64,000 nucleotides of DNA from an uncultured Victivallales bacterium (GTDB lineage: Bacteria > Verrucomicrobiota > Lentisphaeria > Victivallales > UBA1829): the NCBI GenBank assembly GCA_934661375.1, contig CAKUJH010000017.1:1-64000 (forward strand), written 5' to 3'. The translations under genes were made by a program, and so were the position numbers. The notes beneath the pieces are model-generated. The model was not told the origin of the DNA, did no database searches, and saw nothing but the letters and a program-made list of their open reading frames with translations. This document shows, one piece after another, positions 1 to 8,622 of this stretch (the stretch's first letter is position 1; every line of letters begins with the position of its first letter).

Positions 1-44
1 GATGCTGTAATGTACATCCTCTCGCATTCCTTTGCCAGCGTCAT
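1..44 (-). CDS. 5' end of an unidentified gene running off the left edge
   Basis: On the minus strand an ATG at 44-42 opens a frame (MTLAKECERMYIT...) with no stop before the window edge. A GAGGA Shine-Dalgarno-like stretch lies about ten bases upstream. Only 14 codons are visible, so no family can be named. It could be a chance start. Nothing convincing is seen between it and the tRNA gene apart from a possible tRNA promoter. Confidence 0.35.
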   Translation of the reverse strand, partial: MTLAKECERMYITA

Positions 45-203
45 CTCAATTTATCCTCGAATAAATAGAGATGCCCTTTTTTTTCGAAAAATCTTCATTT
101 ACCCTCTGGTCAGATGCGTCAAGAACGCAGGATAATGATTTTTTTCTTGTTTTCGACTTGAAAAAATGAGAATGCAGGTAATATTATAATCCTTGCAGAT
201 TCA

Positions 204-291
204 GGAGAGATGGTCGAGTGGTTTAAGGCAGCGGTCTTGAAAACCGCCGAGGCGCAAGCCTCCGGGAGTTCGAATCTCCCTCTCTCCGCCA
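204..291 (+). tRNA. tRNA-Ser (anticodon TGA)
   Basis: An 88-nt tRNA with CCA encoded. The acceptor GGAGAGA (204-210) pairs with TCTCTCC (281-287), followed by discriminator G and CCA. The anticodon stem GCGGT/ACCGC encloses a seven-base loop with anticodon TGA at 238-240. The extra arm is long (GAGGCGCAAGCCTC), as in class II tRNA-Ser, and the T-loop reads TTCGAAT. It decodes UCA, and UCG by wobble. A possible promoter precedes it: TTGAAA at 158-163 and TATTAT at 182-187. Confidence 0.97.
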
Positions 292-382
292 TTCCCCATT
301 TCCGCTGAACCGCGATTGTTCCGGAATATTTTATTTGCCCCGGAACGCAAAAAAAACTTGACCTTAAAAAGGAGATGCTGAA

Positions 383-730
383 ATGGACAAAAATGAAATG
401 ATTGAAACGGTTCGGAACATGATTGCCGCAGGATCCTGCTGTCCTGAACTGAAAGCCGCCGGACAGAAATATCTGGATGCCATCGGCACGGATGCTGAAA
501 AAAATGCCGCGGCGGTGCTGCTCCGGGAAGTCAAGGAAGATGTCAGCACGCTGGAACATACCATTGAGTTTTTTGAATCCCCGCTCGGCACGCAGATTTT
601 CGGGGCGGAACAGGCAAAAGCGATGGCAGATCATGCACGGGAACTCAAAGCCAAAGGCGAAAAATGGTGTGATTGTCCGGCTTGTGCCGCCTGTGTGAAA
701 ATCATCAATAACGCATCCCTGCTGGCTTGA
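383..730 (+). CDS. small cysteine-rich conserved protein of unknown function
   Basis: A 115-aa soluble, mostly helical protein. It has a paired-Cys motif near the N-terminus (GSCCPEL, residues 17-23) and a C-terminal CDCPACAAC cluster near residues 95-103, which could bind metal or be redox active. GGAG sits about nine bases before the ATG. I recall similar short proteins from anaerobic gut bacteria being named Hsp90 in databases, but nothing here resembles the Hsp90 fold, so that name should not be used. A monooxygenase-like gene follows after 34 bases, probably in the same transcript, suggesting a redox or stress role. Confidence 0.8.
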   Translation: MDKNEMIETVRNMIAAGSCCPELKAAGQKYLDAIGTDAEKNAAAVLLREVKEDVSTLEHTIEFFESPLGTQIFGAEQAKAMADHARELKAKGEKWCDCPACAACVKIINNASLLA

Positions 731-764
731 TTGCCAGTTCAACCTAAATCAAGGAGAAGAAAAA

Positions 765-1040
765 ATGATCCGTCTCAACTGTTTTTATCAGGCAAAGGAA
801 GGCCGCGCTGCGGAAGCGCTGGAAGCCGCCAAAGTTCTTACCGCCGCATCATTGGAACAGAACGGCTGCATTGCCTATGATGTATTCCAGAGCGCAACCC
901 GTCCCGGAATTCTGTTGATCTGTGAAACCTGGCAGGATGAAAAAGTTCTTGCCGATCACATGGCATCTGCCCCGTTCCTGAAACAGGTTGCGGTTCTGAA
1001 TGATGCCGGAACCATGAAAATCGAAAAGTTCACCTTCTGA
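765..1040 (+). CDS. ABM-family (antibiotic biosynthesis monooxygenase-like) small protein
   Basis: A 91-aa ferredoxin-fold dimeric alpha/beta-barrel protein of the ABM/YgiN type. It has the typical start (MIRLNCFYQAKEGRAAE), a central EQNGCIAYDVFQS strand-helix region and a helix containing DHMASAPFLKQ. Family members act as cofactor-free quinol or heme-modifying monooxygenases, or bind small aromatic ligands; the substrate cannot be read here. AAGGAG lies just upstream of the ATG. It is probably cotranscribed with the Cys-rich protein before it. Confidence 0.8.
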   Translation: MIRLNCFYQAKEGRAAEALEAAKVLTAASLEQNGCIAYDVFQSATRPGILLICETWQDEKVLADHMASAPFLKQVAVLNDAGTMKIEKFTF

Positions 1041-1044
1041 ACAG

Positions 1045-1094
1045 AAAAAAATTCCCTTCCGCTGCGTGGCGTCTGTCCCCGTAACGGAAGGGAA
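1045..1094 (-). terminator. Rho-independent terminator of the sialidase-glycosidase operon
   Basis: Ten-bp perfect stem TTCCCTTCCG (1052-1061) and CGGAAGGGAA (1085-1094), followed on the minus strand by a run of seven T (1051-1045). It lies 20 bases after the amidohydrolase stop codon and may also stop plus-strand transcripts. Confidence 0.85.
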
Positions 1095-1114
1095 AATATG
1101 GCTGTTACAAAGAA

Positions 1115-1933
1115 TTATTCCAACCCCATCCAGGATGCGACAGTGTCTCCCATGACCAATTTCTGCGTTTTTTCTGAAACTCCCACTTTTTTGAGTTTCA
1201 TTTCATAGTTGAGCAGTCCTTCCGTAAACGGCCAGGTATTGGATGTGTAGGAATCCGAACCGAAAACCAGTTTGTCGAAATAATGATCTTCGGTATCGCG
1301 AACAAAGATCAGATTCCCCAGCAGACTGGAAAGGTCTTCCGCGGAAAGTGCCATCCAGCTGCCGCAGCCGCCCAGGTCCGCATATAAATTTTTATGCAGC
1401 TTGATGAGTTCAGCCGCCTGAACACGCCAGAAAGTGGTTCCCAGGTGTGCCATGACGATGTGCAGATCCTGAAAAGAACGGGCAATGCGATCCAGTGTCA
1501 ACGGGTTCATGTTGAGCAGTGTCGGGCGACGGTGCATCCGGTCGGTCGGGTTGGGTCGGTATGCGCCAGTATGAAACAGAACCGGCAATCCGATTTTTTC
1601 CGCCGCTTCATAGACCGGCATATACAGATCATGATCATACGCGTAATAAGTGTAGCAGAACTTGAATCCTTTCACTCCTTTTTCCGCAAAATAATACAGT
1701 TCGGCAGGATCCGGCGCAGTGTCCCAGAGATTGATTTTCGCCATGGGATACAATCGTCCCGGATATTCTGCGCAGATACGGATTACGTCTTCGTTGGGAC
1801 ACATGTCGTGTTCTTCTCCGTACTGCCCCCCGATCAGACAGGCGATGACATCGCGTTTTTCATATTCCCGGACGAACTCTCTGACTTTGCCGGCATCAGC
1901 CGTATCGCAGTGGCAGTGAAAATCTATTTTCAT
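1115..1933 (-). CDS. amidohydrolase-family TIM-barrel protein (amidohydrolase 2 type)
   Basis: A 272-aa cytoplasmic metal-dependent hydrolase or decarboxylase-like protein. Visible metal-site motifs are FHCH at the N-terminus, VLFHTGAY in the middle, VMAHLG after that and FGSDS near the C-terminus, in the usual amidohydrolase order. I chose the ATG at 1933 rather than the upstream TTG because GGAAAGGA is placed correctly only for the ATG. It starts five bases after the stop of the secreted glycosidase and ends the operon at a strong terminator. The substrate is unknown; the neighbours suggest a sugar-derived lactone or acid. Confidence 0.8.
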   Translation of the reverse strand: MKIDFHCHCDTADAGKVREFVREYEKRDVIACLIGGQYGEEHDMCPNEDVIRICAEYPGRLYPMAKINLWDTAPDPAELYYFAEKGVKGFKFCYTYYAYDHDLYMPVYEAAEKIGLPVLFHTGAYRPNPTDRMHRRPTLLNMNPLTLDRIARSFQDLHIVMAHLGTTFWRVQAAELIKLHKNLYADLGGCGSWMALSAEDLSSLLGNLIFVRDTEDHYFDKLVFGSDSYTSNTWPFTEGLLNYEMKLKKVGVSEKTQKLVMGDTVASWMGLE

Positions 1934-1938
1934 GGCAA

Positions 1939-4900
1939 TCAATCCTTTCCATTTGCAGTTCGGAACACTTCATATTCTGCGGCGGACCCGGCATACAGGA
2001 TACGGGTTTCGGGTCTCGGCGGCATCTGAAAATTCACAGTCTTCAGATTTTTGCCCAGGATTTCTCCGGTGAAAAGATCTGCGACGATTTCAGCCGGTTC
2101 CGTCAGCCAGAGCGTTTTAGCTCCGCCGGACCGGGAATAGACCGAAATCAGCGGTCCGGCGAAATTGACTTGATCCAATCCGGATTTGCCGCTTGCCAGC
2201 CAGCGGATTTTTTCCCGTGCGAGAAGTCCGCGCAGGAAAACCGCATTCGGCAATGGATGGCAAATCACGATGGATTTATGGTCACTGAACTGGCGTTCCG
2301 CGCCCGCCGGAGTTCCATTGTCATGGTACGCAATGATCTTTACGGAAGGATCGCTGATTTCAGTGCGGAACCTGTAAGCCGCGCTTTTCATCTGTCCCCA
2401 TGCCGCCCGGATTCCAGCGGCGGAGGCATCGGGATTCACCGCAAGTCTGATTCCGGTAAGCCGCGCCGACTGTTCCGGATCGAGCCGGTTGCTGTCACCC
2501 ACAACGCCGGGTGCGTGGAGAAAGATCAGAGTGCGGCCTTTTTTCGCGGCGTATTTCTGCACTTTCCGGATCATTTCATTGTCCGCATAATAAGCATTGA
2601 CGAAAAGGACGACTTTATAGCGGCTGAAATCGATTCTGTCCAGGTCGCTCATCAGGTAATAATCAACCGGCAGCCCCAGACGCGGCAGCTCCGCAATCTG
2701 GTTTTTGACAAATTCGCGGAGGAGTCCGGAGCCGCGGCTGGTCAGATACGGAATGGTTTCCTCGCTGAACAGAAACGCTGTTTCCGCATGGTCTTTTCTG
2801 CGGATGGAGCGGAGCGCGGAATCAATTTCGCGCAGCCGTCCGACTGCCGTCATGAATTCCGGATCGCGATACCAGTCAAAAACGAAATCGTAAAAGTAAT
2901 AGCTGGATTTTCTCTGCAGATTGAGCATGAAATCGCGTTTGGCTATGGCGATGGATTCGGAAAGATTGTCCGTTGTTCCTAACGATTTGTTCTGTTCTCC
3001 GCTGAGGTGAGTGCGCTGGTCGCCTTCGGATTCCCATATTTTTCCATGGAGATTTACGGAGCCGGTGATCCCGTTCAGCTCCAGCTGAAGCCGCCGGTTG
3101 TGGTATTGAGCCGGTCCGCCGATAAAATCAATGTCCGCGGAATGCAGCAGCTTTCCCACACCATAGTTGCCGGAATCCTGGAAATGATACGGATTGCTCC
3201 CGTAATGTCCGAAATAATAACCGTAATAAGCTCCCACGGCGAGCCGCCGTCCGGAGGCTTCCTTGGCGATTTTCGCGAAATAAAGAATGGTCTCGGCGGC
3301 AAATTCCTGGAAGAAGGCATAGTAGTCCACGGAATTTTGTGTTTCAGTTCCGCCCAGGCGCAGGAAGTCTCCGCCTTTCAGACGGTCTGCACGGGACGGG
3401 ACCAGATTGTCCGGGTTGAAATCCGCGTCATCGCGACCCCACGCCTTCCGCAGAGCTTCTTCCGTACCGTATTTTTTCTTCAGCCATTTTCCGAATGCTC
3501 TCTGCATGGGCAGTGAATAATCAACGAAAGCGTGTTCATGATAGCCCCAATGGTTCCATTCTCCGCAGTTCGCATAGCAGAGACGGAGATACGGAATCCG
3601 GTCGGCGAAGGGAGATTCCCGGAAAACCTGAATGGCCTGCCGCAGAACTGTCCCCATCTGTTTCCGCCACAATTCGGACGCATAGGACGGCTGACGGATT
3701 TTTCCCGGCGCCATTTCGAGCGAGTCTGTGCCGTTGTCCAGTTTGATTAATTCCTCCGGATGTTTTTTGCACCATGCCGGCGGCATGTACAGATGAAAGT
3801 AAATTTTGAAATAAACATTGGGATTGCGTGCCGTGATTTGAGCCATGCGCTGGTTCAGTGCCGATTGCAGACGTTCCCGGTTCAGCTGTCCGTTGGAATC
3901 CATGAACTCATATGCATTCAGCAGAAAAACAGAACCGTCAATTCCGATCCCGCCGAATCTCGAAGCGGATTCCCCGGCGATTCGTCCTTCCCAGAATCCC
4001 AGTGATCCGGAATGTGTCCCGACCGGTTTGCCGTTGACGAGAAAACCCGCAGAGCCGTTTTGGCTGTATACTGTTCCCGTCGCAGGAACGGCTTTCTGTT
4101 TCGGATCATACAGCGTAATCCGGCAGCGGTAGAAGTCATCGCCGTTTTTCAGCGACAGTTCCGCCGTCCTGACCAGTTTGTCTCCGGGAAGTTCCCGGTA
4201 GACCCGTGTCAGCAGCTCTGCCGGTAATTCAATCAGGCAGTCTTCGTCAACTCTTATTTCCTGTTCCGCTTTTATTCCCTGTCCGCAAACAGCTCCCAGA
4301 ACGCCGCGGTATTTCCCGGCGGGCAGTCTGCATTCCGGCAGGATCATGCTGGTGCTCTGCGTAATGTCCGTCAACTCCCGGCACACCGGAACTGGAAGAA
4401 CCGAACTCAACAGGCCGGCTTTCGTCCCTTTGACAGAGAAAGCGGCGATGGAAAGCGTGTCCCGCCATGGGTTGACGCCCACACTCAGCGGACGATCCGC
4501 CGGATAAGGATATTCCGTCAGCAGCTGTCCGTTGAGGATGTATTGCAGAGTTCCATTTTTCCCGCGGACCGTGATCTGAAACGGCTTTCCGGGGACGATG
4601 GTATTGAATTTTCCGGGAAGAAGTCTGGCGGGCGTCTGGCTTGTTTCAATGAAAAGATTGCGGCCTTTGCCGTCGAAGCCGCAGCAGACATCTCCAATAA
4701 GAACTCTGGGGGCGCCCTCCTGGAATTTGGCAAGGCGCAAAGTCAGATTGACTTCGAACTCGCCCGGCGAGTAAAGATGTCCGGCATAAAGGGGATTGCC
4801 GGTTCCGGTTCCGCAGAGACCGTCCTGTTCCGAACGCCATTCATTGATGTTGTAGAACGCCTCCCGCGTGGGACGTCCGTTGCGGATGACGGCATCTTCG

Positions 4901-4962
4901 CTGCCCCAAAGCGTCACGGACGCCAGCAGTGCCGCGAGGACCGCCGTAAAATGTCTTTTCAT
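1939..4962 (-). CDS. large secreted glycoside hydrolase, GH42/clan GH-A-like
   Basis: A 1007-aa protein with a signal peptide (MKRHFTAVLAALLASVTLWG). Order: a LamG/jelly-roll-like region (about 25-190), a beta-sandwich linker, then a TIM barrel (about 310-690) and a GATase-like domain resembling the trimerisation domain of GH42 beta-galactosidases (about 710-860). Candidate catalytic residues are the Glu in CYANCGEWNHWG (acid/base, after Asn-Cys-Gly as in Asn-Glu-type GH-A enzymes) and the Glu in GKIWESEGD (nucleophile). It likely cleaves a beta-galactoside or related host-glycan linkage outside the cytoplasm. It sits between prepilin genes and an amidohydrolase in the sialidase operon. The exact GH family is uncertain. 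Confidence 0.75.
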   Translation of the reverse strand: MKRHFTAVLAALLASVTLWGSEDAVIRNGRPTREAFYNINEWRSEQDGLCGTGTGNPLYAGHLYSPGEFEVNLTLRLAKFQEGAPRVLIGDVCCGFDGKGRNLFIETSQTPARLLPGKFNTIVPGKPFQITVRGKNGTLQYILNGQLLTEYPYPADRPLSVGVNPWRDTLSIAAFSVKGTKAGLLSSVLPVPVCRELTDITQSTSMILPECRLPAGKYRGVLGAVCGQGIKAEQEIRVDEDCLIELPAELLTRVYRELPGDKLVRTAELSLKNGDDFYRCRITLYDPKQKAVPATGTVYSQNGSAGFLVNGKPVGTHSGSLGFWEGRIAGESASRFGGIGIDGSVFLLNAYEFMDSNGQLNRERLQSALNQRMAQITARNPNVYFKIYFHLYMPPAWCKKHPEELIKLDNGTDSLEMAPGKIRQPSYASELWRKQMGTVLRQAIQVFRESPFADRIPYLRLCYANCGEWNHWGYHEHAFVDYSLPMQRAFGKWLKKKYGTEEALRKAWGRDDADFNPDNLVPSRADRLKGGDFLRLGGTETQNSVDYYAFFQEFAAETILYFAKIAKEASGRRLAVGAYYGYYFGHYGSNPYHFQDSGNYGVGKLLHSADIDFIGGPAQYHNRRLQLELNGITGSVNLHGKIWESEGDQRTHLSGEQNKSLGTTDNLSESIAIAKRDFMLNLQRKSSYYFYDFVFDWYRDPEFMTAVGRLREIDSALRSIRRKDHAETAFLFSEETIPYLTSRGSGLLREFVKNQIAELPRLGLPVDYYLMSDLDRIDFSRYKVVLFVNAYYADNEMIRKVQKYAAKKGRTLIFLHAPGVVGDSNRLDPEQSARLTGIRLAVNPDASAAGIRAAWGQMKSAAYRFRTEISDPSVKIIAYHDNGTPAGAERQFSDHKSIVICHPLPNAVFLRGLLAREKIRWLASGKSGLDQVNFAGPLISVYSRSGGAKTLWLTEPAEIVADLFTGEILGKNLKTVNFQMPPRPETRILYAGSAAEYEVFRTANGKD

Positions 4963-4972
4963 AGGTTTGCCC

Positions 4973-5665
4973 TCAATAATTGAATTTTTCGTTGTAGATG
5001 ATGCCGGAGTTATTCATCTGGTCTTCCCAGACTTCAAAGGAGATGTTGCGCACTGCGCCGCTGCAGGAAACATAATTCAGCGAATTGGCATGACGCTGCG
5101 GCGCGTAATAGCTGAACTTGGTGTTGCGGGCGGAGTCCTTGATCCCGTTGCCGGAGACATCCAGCGCCGGGGCGCATCCCAGCTGACGCGGAGAAAGCAT
5201 TGTAGCACTTTCCGCATCGGCAAACAGGATGATTTCCGGGAGCTGCACGGAATATTTTGCCAGTTTTGACGCTTCCGGCTTCTGTGAATCAAAATAATAA
5301 AACGGAATCCGGGCATTGCGTTTCGTGTTGTAGCAGTAATTCGCTCCGTAGCTTTTTGCCGGCTCGGCGGCAGCTCCGCATACGGGCAGTTTTTTCCCCG
5401 GAAGCAGGGAAGACAGCGCATAGTTCCAGCGCAGAGCATGTTCACGGTAGGGCGTGTTTCCCGCAGGCAGAAGATCATTGTGATCCGCAGCGTATGCCGC
5501 GGCGGCGGCTCCCAGCTGTTTCAGATTGTTCTGGCAGTCGAGGGCGGCGCTCTTGCCTCTGGCGGCGTCGAGACCGCGCAGCGGCACGCTCATGACAAGG
5601 ACGCCCATCAGGAGGATTGCCGCCGCTGTTGCGGTCAGCTCTATCAGTGTGTAGTGTTTTTTCAT
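4973..5665 (-). CDS. prepilin-like protein (type II/IV pseudopilin N-terminus)
   Basis: A 230-aa protein starting MKKHYTLIEL, then a hydrophobic segment and a globular part with paired Cys and the C-terminal H..SLNYVSCSG region typical of the short prepilin-like proteins of Lentisphaerae and Planctomycetes. The hydrophobic segment (TATAAAILLMGVLVMSV) departs from the strict consensus of its neighbour. The residue before the processed Tyr/Thr is His, not the Gly normally needed by prepilin peptidase, while Glu+5 is kept. AGGAGAGGAG precedes the ATG. It lies 11 bases before the GH42-like gene and 17 after a second prepilin gene. Confidence 0.8.
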   Translation of the reverse strand: MKKHYTLIELTATAAAILLMGVLVMSVPLRGLDAARGKSAALDCQNNLKQLGAAAAAYAADHNDLLPAGNTPYREHALRWNYALSSLLPGKKLPVCGAAAEPAKSYGANYCYNTKRNARIPFYYFDSQKPEASKLAKYSVQLPEIILFADAESATMLSPRQLGCAPALDVSGNGIKDSARNTKFSYYAPQRHANSLNYVSCSGAVRNISFEVWEDQMNNSGIIYNEKFNY

Positions 5666-5682
5666 ATAGACTCCTCTCCTGG

Positions 5683-6459
5683 TTACCGGTCAAACTTTGA
5701 ATCGTAAATCCAGCCTGTTTTCTGCATGTTGGTCTGCCATTCGTTGAAAGGTTTCCATGAAGCGGAGCCGTTGACAAAGAACACATTCAGGCCTTTTTTA
5801 TGGCGCATGGCTCCCCAGTAATTGAATTTTTTGTTCCCGTTGGAGTCTTTGATGCCGTCGCCGGACATATCCACCCCGACGGCGCGCCATTTAGGATTGA
5901 GCGCGAACCATTCATCCGCGTCCGCGATCAGCGCGATCTGGTTCGGCAGAAGATCCAGCTTCTGAGACACGGTTTTGTCAACATCCCAGTAACGGTATGG
6001 AATCCGGCTGTTGGAGCTGCCCGACGGATCCCACGTGTCTTCGTGATTGACTCCGTAAGTCCATTTGATCGTGCTTGTTTCCGCCACCGCCGGACAGAAC
6101 ATTCCGGTGTTCGAATTGATTTTGCTTAAAAAATCGGGGTCGACTTTCGGATCTTTCCGCTTGACATACTGTGCATACACCACAAACCAGCGGGATGTGC
6201 TCAATGCGCTGGCGGAGTTGCCCGCAGGCATGTAACTGTCATAATCATTTGCGTACAGATTGGCGCATGTGCCGATTTGTTTGAGATTGTTCAGACACGA
6301 CAGGCTTTTTGCCAGCACTCTTGCGTTGTTCAAGGCGGGCAGCAGCATTCCCGCCAGAATCGCTATGATGGCAATAACGACGAGGAGTTCTATTAATGTG
6401 AAATTCCTCTTTTTTCTTCCTGCGGCCCCGTTGGACGGATTCGATTGGCTGAGAACCAT
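5683..6459 (-). CDS. prepilin-like protein with consensus N-methylation segment
   Basis: A 258-aa protein with the segment FTLIELLVVIAIIAILAGML followed by LPALNNAR, conserved NNLKQIG and YANDY residues after the helix, and a C-terminal H..GLNVFFVNGS motif. These proteins are anchored by the N-terminal helix and expose a beta-rich head. The residue before Phe is Asn instead of Gly. A strong GGAGGAAAAT ribosome site precedes the ATG. It lies 65 bases after the nanA stop and most likely continues the sialidase transcript. Its role with glycosidases is unproven; surface presentation or carbohydrate binding is a reasonable guess. Confidence 0.85.
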   Translation of the reverse strand: MVLSQSNPSNGAAGRKKRNFTLIELLVVIAIIAILAGMLLPALNNARVLAKSLSCLNNLKQIGTCANLYANDYDSYMPAGNSASALSTSRWFVVYAQYVKRKDPKVDPDFLSKINSNTGMFCPAVAETSTIKWTYGVNHEDTWDPSGSSNSRIPYRYWDVDKTVSQKLDLLPNQIALIADADEWFALNPKWRAVGVDMSGDGIKDSNGNKKFNYWGAMRHKKGLNVFFVNGSASWKPFNEWQTNMQKTGWIYDSKFDR

Positions 6460-6524
6460 AATTTTCCTCCTGCTGTTGGATATTATATTGTCTTTTTCAA
6501 TTCGGGAGACTGCTGTCAGTCCCG

Positions 6525-7424
6525 TTATTTCTGTTCTGTCAGTTTTTCCATTGCGGCAGAGATCGCCGCCCGTTCCGCCGGAGAGAGCTGCTTCAATGGC
6601 AGACGCGCCTTGCCGCAGTCGATTCCTTTCAGCTGCATCATTGCCTTTCCTGCGGAAATGCCGCCGTTCCGGACCAGAATGTCAACCCCCTGACAGACCC
6701 GGCGCATGTTCTCCGCAACGGTTTTCCGGTCGCCCGCGTCGAACGCTTTCCAGATACGGTGATACAGGTTTGCGGAATAATTGTAAGTGCTTCCGATGAA
6801 AGCCGTTGCTCCCAATGCCAGCGCACCTGCGAAAAACTCGTCCACGCCGAAGACAACGTCATATTTACCGCCGCAGGCATGAAGCGCATTCTGGTAATCG
6901 TACAGGTCGTGATGATTGAATTTGACGCCCGCCAGATTCGGGATCCTGCCGTCCGCGCATTCCAGAAAATCGCGCATGGAGATCCCCACGCCGGATTTCA
7001 TGGTGTGATAATAATAAAACGGCAGTTCCGGGGCGGATTCCGCGGCAGCCAGGCAGTAGTCGGTCAGTTCCTGCGCGTTTCCGGGTTTGAAAAAAGTCGG
7101 CGGGATGACGGAAAAGGCGTCATAACCGAATTCAACCGCCTTGCGGTTCAAAACGGAAATGTCTTTCAGGGACAATGCTCCGGTGTGGGCGATCAGGGTC
7201 AGACGCCCTTGCGCCGCCTTGCTCCATGTTTCCATGATCCGGATCCGTTCGTCAACGGAACAGGAGATGCCTTCTCCGGTGGAACCGCAGACATAAACGC
7301 CGGTGACGCCGTCCGCCGCCAGCGATTCCGCCATTGCCGGGATGAGTTCATAATTGACTTCGCCGCTTTCGGTGAACGGTGTGAACGCTGCGGCGATCAG
7401 CCCTTTCAGTTTCTGAATGTGCAT
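6525..7424 (-). CDS. nanA: N-acetylneuraminate lyase (DapA/NanA family)
   Basis: A 299-aa (beta/alpha)8 class I aldolase. It has the family GSTGEG motif near residue 47, the catalytic-Tyr stretch FYYYHTM near 137 and the Schiff-base Lys in GVKFNHHDL near 168. The YYYH and GVKFN forms favour sialic acid lyase over dihydrodipicolinate synthase. It splits N-acetylneuraminate into N-acetylmannosamine and pyruvate in the cytoplasm. GAGGAG precedes the ATG, and the gene begins 18 bases after the sialidase stop, so the two are almost certainly cotranscribed and consecutive in one pathway. Confidence 0.88.
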   Translation of the reverse strand: MHIQKLKGLIAAAFTPFTESGEVNYELIPAMAESLAADGVTGVYVCGSTGEGISCSVDERIRIMETWSKAAQGRLTLIAHTGALSLKDISVLNRKAVEFGYDAFSVIPPTFFKPGNAQELTDYCLAAAESAPELPFYYYHTMKSGVGISMRDFLECADGRIPNLAGVKFNHHDLYDYQNALHACGGKYDVVFGVDEFFAGALALGATAFIGSTYNYSANLYHRIWKAFDAGDRKTVAENMRRVCQGVDILVRNGGISAGKAMMQLKGIDCGKARLPLKQLSPAERAAISAAMEKLTEQK

Positions 7425-7442
7425 TTTGTTTTCTCCTCTGAA

Positions 7443-8474
7443 TCACAGGTAAAAATCATTCATATGAAGTGAATAACCGCGGATCTGGGCTTTGTCCGGC
7501 GCGTCGTCCACAATGTAATTGACGATGTAAATTTCTCCATCGGCAAACTGGACCCATCCGGAGTAGCCGAGGTCGGATTTCGGAGAACGGTCAAAGTCAA
7601 CGGGCAGGATCCGGACAGAGGAATCGTTGCGGTTTTCCGCCAGCACCGAATCCCGGTCTGTGATGGCGGCGAAGAAATTCTGCGTCCAGCTGCCGAGCCA
7701 GCCTTTTCCCCCCTGATGGAAACGGTAGGTGATCAGAATTTTCCCGTCGTTGAGCATTCCGGCTGTCGGACGATGACATCCGGGCAGCGGGAAATCAATG
7801 ATTCTTCCCCAGGTTTCGCCGTCATCACGGGAAATCACTTTTTTGCAGTCATAGCCGAGCAAGGAATTTTCCCGCATAAATGCGGCGATCACACCGCCGC
7901 CGAGCGGCAGCATGGAAACTTCGCATAAATTGAATTCCGGCGACTGCGCCACGGTGATGCGTCCGCTCCAGGTCTGTCCCCCGTCATCGGAATAATGCAT
8001 GAACTGCGCCAGTTTTCCGTTGGTGCTGCAATGTGCGGAAACGATCAGCCGGCGGCTGGGCAGTTCGATCAGTTTGTCCGGCACAATTCCGGTCAGCGGC
8101 GTCTCGAACGGTCCTGCCCATGTCGTTCCTTCATCGGATGAAAAATAAAGAAGAACGCGCGCGACCTGTTCGTCCGAACCATGCACAACCCGGTCAACCG
8201 TGACGGCAAGCCGCCCGTCCGGAAGACGGTTGATTCGTGCGCAGTTGTAAAAATAGTCCTTCCCGGCGGTTCCTTCGGTCAGCGGACGTTTCCGCGTCCA
8301 GGTGCGCCCGCGGTCCGTGGATTCCGTCAGCATGATCCGGGTATAGGAACGGTCGCCGTGATGTGTGCATTCACTGAAAACACAAACCATTTTCTCCGGA
8401 TTTGCGAGCACGACATCGGGCCATGCCTCGTAAATGGACGGATCATTGCTGACCGTAAACTTCTGAATTGCCAT
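7443..8474 (-). CDS. sialidase-family (BNR/Asp-box) protein, probably exo-alpha-sialidase
   Basis: A 343-aa six-bladed propeller-type protein with Asp-box motifs such as STDRGRTWTRK, SSDEGTTWAGP, SDDGGQTWSG and SRDDGETWGR. No signal peptide is seen, so it probably acts in the cytoplasm or on imported sialosides. A longer frame opens at 8501, but AGGAAAGGA sits right before the ATG at 8474 and the -10 element lies at 8509-8504, leaving 8501 at or before the transcription start, so 8474 is preferred. It heads an operon whose next gene is N-acetylneuraminate lyase, which supports sialic acid release. Confidence 0.82.
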   Translation of the reverse strand: MAIQKFTVSNDPSIYEAWPDVVLANPEKMVCVFSECTHHGDRSYTRIMLTESTDRGRTWTRKRPLTEGTAGKDYFYNCARINRLPDGRLAVTVDRVVHGSDEQVARVLLYFSSDEGTTWAGPFETPLTGIVPDKLIELPSRRLIVSAHCSTNGKLAQFMHYSDDGGQTWSGRITVAQSPEFNLCEVSMLPLGGGVIAAFMRENSLLGYDCKKVISRDDGETWGRIIDFPLPGCHRPTAGMLNDGKILITYRFHQGGKGWLGSWTQNFFAAITDRDSVLAENRNDSSVRILPVDFDRSPKSDLGYSGWVQFADGEIYIVNYIVDDAPDKAQIRGYSLHMNDFYL

Positions 8475-8503
8475 AAAAACATCCTTTCCTGTGTGCTTCA
8501 TTA

Positions 8504-8532
8504 ATTATAATCCATAAATGCCGGAACGACAA
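8504..8532 (-). promoter_or_regulatory. promoter of the sialidase-nanA operon
   Basis: On the minus strand, -35 TTGTCG (8532-8527), 17-nt spacer, -10 TATAAT (8509-8504). It faces the AraC gene promoter across a very AT-rich stretch at 8510-8580, a natural place for regulator binding. Confidence 0.65.
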
Positions 8533-8575
8533 TAATAAAAAAATAAGAAAAATAATAATTATTTAACAAAATGGC

Positions 8576-8603
8576 TTGCATCTGCAAAAAGGGAGTGTAT
8601 AAT
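8576..8603 (+). promoter_or_regulatory. promoter of the AraC-family gene
   Basis: -35 TTGCAT (8576-8581), 16-nt spacer, perfect -10 TATAAT (8598-8603), ending about 20 bases before the regulator ATG, with AAAAAAAGGAG as ribosome site. Confidence 0.65.
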
Positions 8604-8622
8604 AGAAAAAAAGGAGACTGAA

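Noticed and set aside
330..357. Hairpin TTCCGG...CCGGAA after the tRNA gene as terminator
   Set aside because: The following bases are A-rich on the plus strand, so it does not make a Rho-independent terminator for the tRNA.
383..730. Hsp90 label for the small Cys-rich protein
   Set aside because: It is 115 residues with none of the Hsp90 ATPase motifs, while a true htpG is present at 38.3-40.2 kb.
8475..8501. Upstream start codon at 8501 for the sialidase
   Set aside because: It coincides with the predicted transcription start region, and the good ribosome site serves the ATG at 8474.
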